Positions 12,609 through 17,427 of a stretch of 17,427 bases of DNA are shown here, piece after piece (the stretch's first letter is position 1; each line of letters begins with the position of its first letter). The DNA lies in the NCBI GenBank assembly GCA_002695185.1, contig NZOF01000124.1:1-17427 (forward strand), written 5' to 3'. The notes below the pieces were generated by a model. The model had not been told where the DNA came from and searched no databases. It saw only the letters and a list, made by a program, of their open reading frames with translations. Source of the stretch: Erythrobacter sp. (GTDB lineage: Bacteria; Pseudomonadota; Alphaproteobacteria; Sphingomonadales; Sphingomonadaceae). Made by a program: the position numbers and the translations under genes.

Positions 12609-12664
12609 GCTTGTCCCCCTGAACCCTATCGTCGCCTCCGACGATCCACAAAAGGAGTTTGGAC

Positions 12665-13327
12665 GTGGCGGACAAAAAGGAATTTTCGGCGGCGGATTAT
12701 GCCGCGCAGCGCGCTGCGCTCGATGAGCAAATCCGGGTTGCGGAGGACGATCATCACCGCGCCGGCTATCAGCAGGTGCTGGGCGAGGCGACCCAGGACG
12801 ATGTCGATAAGGCGCTTGTCACGCTTGATGCGCTGAAGTCCAAGCGCCGCACTCTGGAGGCGGCCTGGCAGGAGGCCCAGCGACGCGTTGCCGCTGCCAA
12901 TGAGGCGCTGGCGAAGGCCGATCAGGAAAAATCCATCGCCGAATTCAACGGCCTTCTGGCTGCCCGCGTCGCCTCGGCCGCCAAGATGGAGGAAGCCGCC
13001 AAGGTGCTGGGCGCGATGGTGACCGAATACCATGATGCCGGGGCGCGGCTGAAGGCAATCGCCGGCAGCCTTTTCAAAACCTACAGGCAAGAGCGCAGCC
13101 GGGACCATCTGTCACTGATCCACGCCAACCTGTCCGACACGCGCGACATAAACCTGCTCGCGGCGTTGCTCTATCGTGAGGGTTGCGACCTTTCGCATAC
13201 CCGCCCTGGCACCGCGCGGTTCGAATATGAACGGATCGGCGGCATCGCGCCGCTGGTTGAACAAATCAACGAGAAGCTTCGGCATAGGGTGCTGAACCTC
13301 TGTCCCGATCTGGAGGATGACGCATGA
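12665..13327 (+). CDS. Coiled-coil phage protein of unknown function (220 aa)
   Basis: The product begins ADKKEFSAADYAAQRAALDE and is strongly helical and charged over residues 15-115, with heptad-like spacing (LKSKRRTLEAAWQEAQRRVAA and AALAKADQEKS-like segments), so a coiled coil is likely. The C-terminal part (NLLAALLYREGCDLSHTRPG) is more globular. No catalytic motif is seen. It is the first gene of the structural-like block, starting at GTG 12665 with AAAGGAG 7 nt upstream and box E further up. A scaffold or virion accessory role is conceivable from position but cannot be supported by motif. The ATGA overlap with the next gene shows one operon. Confidence 0.6.
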   Translation: MADKKEFSAADYAAQRAALDEQIRVAEDDHHRAGYQQVLGEATQDDVDKALVTLDALKSKRRTLEAAWQEAQRRVAAANEALAKADQEKSIAEFNGLLAARVASAAKMEEAAKVLGAMVTEYHDAGARLKAIAGSLFKTYRQERSRDHLSLIHANLSDTRDINLLAALLYREGCDLSHTRPGTARFEYERIGGIAPLVEQINEKLRHRVLNLCPDLEDDA

Positions 13328-13593
13328 GCCTCCAGCGTGCCCTTGTCGTGGTGCAGACGCCCTTTCCCGACAGCCGGTTGATCGCACGGGGGGAGGTGAT
13401 CGAATGGGACGGCCTGGACTGGAAGATGGAGCCAACGGACGCGGTTGAATGGGAGGCCTGGAACGCCAGCCATCGCGATGATGAGCGCGTCGCCGCCAAT
13501 TTGCGCCGCGCGGGCAAGCTGGAGGACATGTCGCCGTTGGAGGATCTGCACGTGGCTAGCGGAACGGCGGCAAGCGTTAAAGGGGATCTGTAA
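13324..13593 (+). CDS. Hypothetical phage protein (89 aa)
   Basis: I do not recognise this protein. It starts MSLQRALVVVQTPFPDSRLI, then has a Trp/Glu-rich part (IEWDGLDWKMEPTDAVEWEA) and a helical tail. The start overlaps the previous stop (ATGA) and its own stop TAA overlaps the following ATG (TAATG). Being locked between the coiled-coil gene and the internal-virion-like gene, it is probably translated with them. No signal peptide or membrane segment is present. Confidence 0.55.
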   Translation: MSLQRALVVVQTPFPDSRLIARGEVIEWDGLDWKMEPTDAVEWEAWNASHRDDERVAANLRRAGKLEDMSPLEDLHVASGTAASVKGDL

Positions 13594-14138
13594 TGTGTGC
13601 GCCACCCGTCATTGCCGCCGCCGCTGCCGCTGTAACTGCCGTTGGCACGGTATATGGCGGGCTGGCCGCGCAAGCCCAAGGGAAATATGAGCAGCGCGTA
13701 GCCGAGCAAAACGCCCGACTGGCAGGCGAGGCGGCGCGGCGCGAACAGGACAATACTCGTGATGCGCTTCTATCCCACTACCGTCAAGTCGCCCAGCTTG
13801 AGGGCCAGCAGCGCGTCGCCATGGCGGCGGGTGGGCTGGACGTGAATTTCGGGAATGCCGCCGATCTCACCGCCGACACGCATATGCTCGCGCAGGAGGA
13901 TGCTCGGCGCATCTATGAACAAGGTGCGGAGAATGTCCGCGGCTATAATATCGAGGGCATGAATTACCAGTCGCAGGGACGGGCTGCTCGGTCCCGGGGC
14001 AATGCGGCTTTCGTCGGAAGTTTGTTCAGTGCAGCGGGAACGGCGCTGGGCGGTGCAAGCCAGTATTCTTCCCTGAAAGTGAAAATGGGCGGATCTGGCA
14101 GGAACGCGTATGGCATTTCGGGCGGCGAAATCTACTGA
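13593..14138 (+). CDS. T7 gp14-like internal virion protein (ejection protein)
   Basis: The 181-residue product has the layout of T7 gp14-type internal core proteins. An N-terminal hydrophobic, Ala/Val-rich segment (about 5-30, PPVIAAAAAAVTAVGTVYGG) would insert into the outer membrane during DNA ejection. A charged helical part follows (KYEQRVAEQNARLAGEAARR), then a central stretch ending DLTADTHMLAQEDARRIYEQ. A Ser/Gly-rich tail (SAAGTALGGASQYSSLKV) closes the protein. In podoviruses it is ejected with gp15 and gp16-like proteins to form a transenvelope conduit. The next genes fit this set. I assign it from composition and neighbours without a search, so it is likely but not proved. Confidence 0.65.
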   Translation: MCAPPVIAAAAAAVTAVGTVYGGLAAQAQGKYEQRVAEQNARLAGEAARREQDNTRDALLSHYRQVAQLEGQQRVAMAAGGLDVNFGNAADLTADTHMLAQEDARRIYEQGAENVRGYNIEGMNYQSQGRAARSRGNAAFVGSLFSAAGTALGGASQYSSLKVKMGGSGRNAYGISGGEIY

Positions 14139-14362
14139 TGCTTCGTATCCAGGTCTACGGTCGGCATATGCACCGGGAGTCCGCTGCGCAGCCGGAAAGC
14201 GCCATGGCGTGGGTCAAGGCGTGGGAGCGTCAGATGGTCGCACGAGACCGAGCGCAAGAGTCGGCTGAGGCAGGGATGGTTCCGCCTATCTCATCTGTCA
14301 GGCTTCCCCTGTTGAGTGGCATCCTCATGCAGGAACAAGAAAGGCGCGATCGTGGCGACTGA
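14138..14362 (+). CDS. Hypothetical protein between internal virion genes (74 aa)
   Basis: The ATG at 14138 overlaps the previous stop (TGATG). The product, rich in Arg, Glu and Gln, reads MLRIQVYGRHMHRESAAQPE and later MVARDRAQESAEAG, with no recognised motif. Its last codons overlap the start of the following large gene by 11 bp, so it is tightly packed in the operon. It may be a small virion or assembly protein. Confidence 0.5.
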   Translation: MLRIQVYGRHMHRESAAQPESAMAWVKAWERQMVARDRAQESAEAGMVPPISSVRLPLLSGILMQEQERRDRGD

Positions 14363-15758
14363 TCCGTTCCAATATCTGGACCAAATGCGCAGCCGGGACA
14401 GCGAGCCCGAGACCGTCGATCCCTTCGCCGCCGATTTGCAGCGCCAGCGCGATGAGGAAATGGCGTTCCGCATCAAAGTCGCCAAGCCCGACGAAGCGGC
14501 GCGGGCTGGAGCCATCGCAAAGGCGCGGGGCCTTCCCGCCGCCGTGGTGGAAAGCAACCTGCCCGCGTTTGAAATGGAGGCGCGGGCCGCGCGGGCGAAA
14601 GCTGCGGCGCAGGACTATCCCGCCATCGGGCGCTGGGCAGCGTCGCAAAGTAACGTAGCGGTCGCGGCTGACGATTTCGACGGCCTGCTAAAGATCGCCA
14701 AGGCGCTTGATCCTGTTGATTGGGCACGAAGCGGGAGCAATGAGCGGTTTTGGAAAAAGGCGCTAGCTGGGCAAGGTAGTGTTTCGGCCTCTCAGCAGCC
14801 GGACCCGTCGCTGATCAGTGTTGTGAAGGGCTTGGTCACTGATGTCATTCAAGGCGGGGCAAAAGCACGTGAAGGTCTGCGCGCCGCGTTTTCTGACTGG
14901 ACGGATTTTCTGGTGCCGAGAGCAGCGCCAGGCGCACCCTCGTTGGGAAACTTTGGGGCTGCCAATGCAATCCAGCGTTACCAGCGCGCAGATGCACGCG
15001 CTGCGGCCAGTCGGCCCGCTTTCAAGTCCAGAACGGCGCAAGGGCTCTATAGCGGTGCGTCGTCATTGGCGCAGATGGTGCCTGGCATTGCCGTGTCCGT
15101 CGCGACCGGTAATCCGCTGCCGGGGCTCGTGGCGGCTGGCGGCCAGACTGGTTTTGACGCCTATGGAAAATATCGGGCCCGTGGCGGCTCGCCCGCGGAA
15201 GCGTCGATCGGCGGGGCGCTAGAGGGTGGCGTCGAAGTAGCAACCGAACTGCTTCCCATGGGCTTCCTCGTCGAGCGGTTGGGCAAGGTGGGGGCGGGGC
15301 GGTTCCTCTCTGGCTATCTTGGTCGGGAGATGGCCACCGAACAGGCAGCTACGCTAGCGCAGGACGCGGTGGACACGGCCATCGCCAATCCCGGCAAGAC
15401 GTGGGGACAATATCTGGCTGAGCGCCCTGACGCCTTTTACCAGACTGCGCTAGCTACGTTTGTCGCGTCTGGCGCGCTTACCGGCGTCGCTCACGTCGCC
15501 AACAAGATGCAGCAGCAGGCCGATGCCATCTTGGAGGCACAGGCAGGCGCTGCCGTTCTGGACAAGCTGGGCAGGGCGGTTTCTTCCTCTAAGGCCGCCA
15601 CGCGCGCCCCTGAAGCCGTTGCCGAACTGGTGCAGCATTTGGGGGAGGAGCGTGGCGTTGAGCGCATCTATGTGCCCGGTGAGTCCGTGCAGGCGTATCT
15701 CGCTGCCGACGACGATCGCGAATATTTTGGAGGTGCACAGTGTCCTTGGCAAATCTGA
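14352..15758 (+). CDS. Large ejection/internal-virion-like protein, probably truncated at the C-terminus
   Basis: The 468-residue product starts at GTG 14352 (ATDPFQYLDQMRS). Its N-terminal third is charged and helical, followed by a hydrophobic Gly/Ala-rich region at about 233-273 (VPGIAVSVATGNPLPG, LVAAGGQTGFDAYGKY) and a second at 286-311. This composition is typical of the N-terminal part of gp16-like or large polyvalent ejection proteins, which usually run well beyond 1000 residues. After VERIYVPGESVQAYLAADDD the reading frame goes through the ribosome-binding site of the next gene and stops at 15758, ending in residues GAQCPWQI that look out of place. I infer a deletion with its joint near 15722-15730. 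What remains could still act in ejection only if the cut protein folds. Confidence 0.55.
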   Translation: MATDPFQYLDQMRSRDSEPETVDPFAADLQRQRDEEMAFRIKVAKPDEAARAGAIAKARGLPAAVVESNLPAFEMEARAARAKAAAQDYPAIGRWAASQSNVAVAADDFDGLLKIAKALDPVDWARSGSNERFWKKALAGQGSVSASQQPDPSLISVVKGLVTDVIQGGAKAREGLRAAFSDWTDFLVPRAAPGAPSLGNFGAANAIQRYQRADARAAASRPAFKSRTAQGLYSGASSLAQMVPGIAVSVATGNPLPGLVAAGGQTGFDAYGKYRARGGSPAEASIGGALEGGVEVATELLPMGFLVERLGKVGAGRFLSGYLGREMATEQAATLAQDAVDTAIANPGKTWGQYLAERPDAFYQTALATFVASGALTGVAHVANKMQQQADAILEAQAGAAVLDKLGRAVSSSKAATRAPEAVAELVQHLGEERGVERIYVPGESVQAYLAADDDREYFGGAQCPWQI

Positions 15759-16423
15759 TCGTCCAGCCCCAGGCTGCATACCTTTACACTGATCAGGGCT
15801 ATTACGATCGCGACGGCGTAATCCTCCGCCTAGAGCACAAGATAATGCCGTTTCTCGGCCAGTGCATGGCGATTGCAATGGTTGGGGCAGGCAAGCTGAC
15901 GCCGACGATTATTTTCGACCTGATCGAAGCGCGAGGGATCGATCGTCTGACGCAGGTCGATTTTCTCGCAGCCTTCCGCGACTTGGTGCAAGAACTTTGC
16001 CCGGAAGATGCTAGCGGGTCCGATAAAGAGGATCGCCGCTTCATGATTGGGATGTATAGTCATAAGCAACAGCGGGCTATGGGTTTAACCATCTTCACTC
16101 CGGACATGGGGCCAGAGGGAAAGGCCCCCTATCAGTATCACCACGCCGACATCATCATTGCTCCCATGGTGCCGCCCTCGGAGGCATTCGGCGGGCGCAG
16201 GATTAACGTCACCTCTCACGCGTCGTTTGATCCTCGAGAAGATGGCCGCGCGCTCGTGGGTGCTCAGCGCCGGAAGCGAACTGGCTGGAGCCATGGCGTT
16301 GCTGATGGCAGTCGGGTTGCGGGTGATATCATGCTGACCGAAATTTCTGCGCAGGGCGTGAGATTCGAGCTGCTGCGGACTCATTCGGACCGGATCGGCG
16401 AGAAGGTGCGGGCCTTCGCTTAA
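15740..16423 (+). CDS. Hypothetical phage protein (227 aa), last large gene of the element
   Basis: The GTG at 15740 has GGAGG (15729-15733) upstream, so this is a real start. It overlaps the previous gene's truncated end by 19 bp. The product begins SLANLIVQPQAAYLYTDQGY and continues with a beta-rich N-terminal half. The phrase LYTDQGYYDRDGVI and the later MAIAMVGAGKL loosely suggest an Ntn-hydrolase-like or proteasome-beta-like fold, but this is a guess. The C-terminal half is basic (RRKRTGWSHGVADGSRVAGD). No membrane segment or signal is seen. It belongs to the structural-like block and is followed by the non-coding right end. Confidence 0.5.
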   Translation: MSLANLIVQPQAAYLYTDQGYYDRDGVILRLEHKIMPFLGQCMAIAMVGAGKLTPTIIFDLIEARGIDRLTQVDFLAAFRDLVQELCPEDASGSDKEDRRFMIGMYSHKQQRAMGLTIFTPDMGPEGKAPYQYHHADIIIAPMVPPSEAFGGRRINVTSHASFDPREDGRALVGAQRRKRTGWSHGVADGSRVAGDIMLTEISAQGVRFELLRTHSDRIGEKVRAFA

Positions 16424-16628
16424 TGAAGGCTGTTGCATCGAACCTGTTTCTGTGGGACAGAATAGCAATGTCGTCCACAAAATGGCTCGACTGAAGAACT
16501 GAGCGCGATCTGGCTGGACCAGCATTCATGCACCCTACTGCGCGCCAACCATCTTCCTTCCTTCTAAATCGCTAGCGCTAGCGCACCCTCATTCTATCCG
16601 GCGTGCGTCGGGTCATGGAGTTGTTTTC
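16424..16628. other. Non-coding right-end region
   Basis: I see no gene here. It holds a small inverted repeat TTCTGT-GGG-ACAGAA (16448-16462), which may fold in RNA but lacks a T-tract, and the perfect palindrome at 16570-16583. The last 10 bases before 16629 carry the ribosome-binding site of the small ORF below. The attachment arm with its repeats continues to 16918. Confidence 0.5.
16570..16583. promoter_or_regulatory. 14-bp perfect palindrome
   Basis: CGCTAGCGCTAGCG is identical to its reverse complement over all 14 bases. Such a site may bind a dimeric protein. It lies 45 bp upstream of the small ORF at 16629. There is no T-tract, so it is not a terminator. Confidence 0.4.
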
Positions 16629-16718
16629 ATGGCTCGTATCTTGAAATGGCTGTCGTCCATAAACTGGGCGACGGTCGCAACCACTCTGATTGTGGAGGCT
16701 ATCCGCAATCTACTCTGA
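16629..16718 (+). CDS. Small ORF (29 aa) with strong ribosome-binding site
   Basis: ATG 16629 is preceded by GGAG (16617-16620) with a clean 8-nt gap, an ideal start. The product is MARILKWLSSINWATVATTL followed by IVEAIRNLL, and is amphipathic with a hydrophobic middle and basic ends. It is too short for common gene-finders. Small peptides of this kind can be membrane-active toxins or holin-like, but there is no family match I can name. A hairpin follows its stop by 8 nt. No capsid-type gene neighbours it. Confidence 0.45.
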   Translation: MARILKWLSSINWATVATTLIVEAIRNLL

Positions 16719-16725
16719 AAGATGG

Positions 16726-16745
16726 CCAGCGGTGCACGCCGCTGG
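16726..16745 (+). terminator. Hairpin after the small ORF
   Basis: CCAGCGG (16726-16732) and CCGCTGG (16739-16745) form a perfect 7-bp stem with a 6-nt loop, 8 bp after the stop of the 29-codon ORF. A weak T-tract follows, so it would be a poor intrinsic terminator or an mRNA-stabilising hairpin. Confidence 0.4.
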
Positions 16746-16770
16746 TCGTCCCTGCTCATGGGTCAATTTC

Positions 16771-16789
16771 ATGTGCCATTTATGTGCCA
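16771..16789 (+). promoter_or_regulatory. Right integrase arm-type sites (two direct repeats)
   Basis: ATGTGCCA occurs at 16771-16778 and 16782-16789, an 11-bp period identical to the left pair at 735-755. They are about 130 bp from the right att core, with the repeat array 16809-16845 between. These are likely binding sites of the integrase Arm domain, as inference from symmetry with the left end. Confidence 0.68.
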
Positions 16790-16808
16790 TGGAGACGCCG
16801 GGAGCGGG

Positions 16809-16845
16809 CGGAAAGTAGCGGAAAAGCCCGGAAATCTGCGGTAAA
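16809..16845 (+). repeat. 10-bp-phased CGGAAA array in the attachment arm
   Basis: CGGAAA begins at 16809, 16819 and 16829, and CGGTAAA at 16839, so four copies lie at exactly one helical turn. GTAGCGGAAAA here differs by one base from GTAGCGGTAAA at 3229-3239 in the early control region. Phased binding sites between arm-type sites and core are typical of excisionase sites. The ligand is not known; the HTH protein at 3274 is a candidate. Confidence 0.6.
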
Positions 16846-16860
16846 GCAGAGAGGCGTCTT

Positions 16861-16868
16861 TGGCACAT
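16861..16868 (-). promoter_or_regulatory. Inverted integrase arm-type site
   Basis: TGGCACAT is the reverse complement of the ATGTGCCA core. It is the only inverted copy, 50 bp from the right att core. This gives two arm sites on the left and three on the right. Confidence 0.55.
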
Positions 16869-16918
16869 AGAACGACAGCCCCCGGTCATCTAAGTCTATG
16901 CTTTTCAAGGGAAAATGA

Positions 16919-16962
16919 TGGATGCCCGACGAGGATTCGAACCTCGATTGACGGAGTCAGAG
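16919..16962. repeat. Right attachment site (44-bp direct repeat, inside intact tRNA-Gln)
   Basis: Identical to 653-696. It forms the 3' part of the intact tRNA gene, so this end keeps the tRNA functional. The two identical copies show that the element sits inside one target. Confidence 0.93.
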
Positions 16963-16992
16963 TCCGTAGTCTTACCTTTAGACGATCGGGCA
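16919..16992 (-). tRNA. tRNA-Gln (anticodon CTG), intact, prophage target
   Basis: On the minus strand the gene starts TGCCCGATCG and ends TCGGGCA plus T and CCA, 74 nt with an encoded CCA. The acceptor arm pairs TGCCCGA with TCGGGCA. The anticodon stem ACGGA/TCCGT encloses the loop CTCTGAC, giving anticodon CTG (16958-16960), which reads CAG as glutamine. The T arm has the usual GGTTCGAATCC. The 3' half is duplicated at 653-696. Only this copy is whole. Confidence 0.95.
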
Positions 16993-17085
16993 TCAGGAGC
17001 GGGCTGTCGCTCGCTGGAGACGCGCAGATAGTCGCCACTTTTTTCTGCGTCAAGCATGTTGTGAAAAGTCAGCAGGACGTTTTTG

Positions 17086-17101
17086 CAACCGCATGCGGTT
17101 G
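17086..17101. terminator. 16-bp perfect palindrome after the ABC ATPase gene
   Basis: CAACCGCATGCGGTTG is a perfect palindrome starting one base after the stop codon of the minus-strand gene at 17103. It can fold into a hairpin with a 4-nt loop. On the minus strand an A-tract, not a T-tract, follows, so it is at best a Rho-independent-like or mRNA-protecting structure. Confidence 0.35.
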
Positions 17102-17102
17102 A

Positions 17103-17427
17103 TCAGCACGCCATTTCGACGATGCGGTCGGCGAGGCGTTCGGCTTCGCGCAGGTCGTGCGTGACATAGAGGATCGGCAGGCGCATGTCGTCGCGCAGCC
17201 GTTCGATGAGGCGCATGATTTCTTCCCGCCGGGCGCGATCGACGCCGGACAGGGGCTCATCCATCAGCAGGAAACGCGGGGCCGACAGCAGCGCCCGGCC
17301 GATCGCCACCCGCTGCGCCTCGCCGCCCGACAGCGTCGCCGGCATGCGGTGGAGCAGATGGCCGATGCCGAGGAAATCCAGCACTTCCGCCTGCGAGAGG
17401 CTGCCGCCCGGGCGTCGGCCATAGCGC
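17103..17427 (-). CDS. ModC-like ABC transporter ATPase, C-terminal part (partial at 5' end)
   Basis: The minus-strand frame is open to the right edge, so its start is outside. Visible are RYGRRP, the signature [15 protein letters not shown], Walker [13 protein letters not shown] with D-loop, and the H-loop [13 protein letters not shown]. The order [19 protein letters not shown] and DEPLS..D..R..E suits ModC, the molybdate importer ATPase at the inner membrane. The frame ends at ADRIVEMAC, so it lacks the TOBE domain of E. coli ModC; a short form is usual for some relatives. It is host DNA beyond the tRNA. ATPase is sure; the molybdate assignment is moderate. Confidence 0.75.
   Translation of the reverse strand, partial: RYGRRPGGSLSQAEVLDFLGIGHLLHRMPATLSGGEAQRVAIGRALLSAPRFLLMDEPLSGVDRARREEIMRLIERLRDDMRLPILYVTHDLREAERLADRIVEMAC

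Larger units (their letters stand above)
653..16962. mobile_element. Prophage-like integrated element in tRNA-Gln (about 16.3 kb, probably defective or satellite-like)
   Basis: The element is bounded by a perfect 44-bp direct repeat derived from the tRNA-Gln 3' half. Inside are a tyrosine integrase next to the left end, an excisionase-like HTH protein, an AlpA-like regulator, a primase, an SF3 helicase, small and large terminase-like genes, a serine recombinase and internal-virion-protein genes. Cargo includes HicBA, a HEPN/AbiU2-like gene and Rap1a/Tai-like protein. No portal, major capsid, scaffold, tail-tube, tail-fibre, endolysin or holin gene can be recognised. The 12.4-12.7 kb and 15.7 kb regions look like deletion joints. 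Unit length with one att copy (653-16918) is 16,266 bp. Confidence 0.9.

Noticed and set aside
14841..14860. Sixth box-like sequence GTCATTCAAGG
   Set aside because: Lies in a coding region and lacks two bases of the 10-mer; likely chance.
16919..16992. Whether the tRNA could be disrupted by integration
   Set aside because: All arms pair and CCA is present at the right end, so the target is restored.
1..17427. CRISPR array, riboswitch, rRNA or insertion sequence
   Set aside because: No regularly spaced repeat-spacer units, no known aptamer pattern, no rRNA, and no transposase or terminal inverted repeats of an IS found by eye.

Overview
The window looks like a piece of an alphaproteobacterial chromosome, most likely a sphingomonad (inferred from the GC-rich coding, the alphaproteobacterial-style tRNA-Gln and the phage gene families; I could not run a search). 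A prophage-like element of about 16.3 kb has entered a tRNA-Gln(CTG) gene. Host DNA flanks it: on the left the 3' end of a capsule-polysaccharide (KpsS/LipB-like) gene, on the right the intact tRNA-Gln and the 3' part of a ModC-like ABC ATPase gene. A 44-bp direct repeat (653-696 and 16919-16962), equal to the 3' half of the tRNA, marks the two ends.

Layout of the element. (i) 653-3166, minus strand: att site, integrase arm-type sites, a HicBA toxin-antitoxin pair, a tyrosine integrase, and a putative DNA-binding protein translationally coupled to it. (ii) 3167-3273: divergent control region with a 12-bp repeat at 20-bp spacing. (iii) 3274-7962, plus strand: excisionase-like HTH protein, small unknowns, two related Tat-signal proteins, AlpA-like regulator, CHC2/Toprim primase and D5/P4-type SF3 helicase. 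(iv) 7964-12298: TerS-like DUF5681 protein, Rap1a/Tai-like protein, serine recombinase and large terminase, interrupted by minus-strand cargo genes (an unknown gene and a HEPN/AbiU2-like gene). (v) 12282-16423: HGGxTP mini-protein, a small minus-strand ORF, and a podovirus-like block (coiled-coil protein, T7 gp14-like internal virion protein, truncated gp16-like ejection protein, unknown terminal protein). (vi) 16424-16918: non-coding end with a 29-codon ORF, palindromes, arm-type sites and a 10-bp-phased repeat array.

The element has integration, regulation, replication and packaging genes but no recognisable portal, capsid, tail or lysis genes. It is therefore either a deletion-derived prophage or a satellite-like element that needs a helper. 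The clearest unexplained signal is a 10-bp box, GTCGATTCAA, present five times and only between genes. Four copies lie 47-56 nt upstream of plus-strand start codons, and three of those sit beside minus-strand cargo genes inserted tail-to-tail with the preceding gene. A second signal is a GCGG(T/A)AA-type repeat found both at the early control region and in the right attachment arm, suggesting one protein that controls both transcription and excision.
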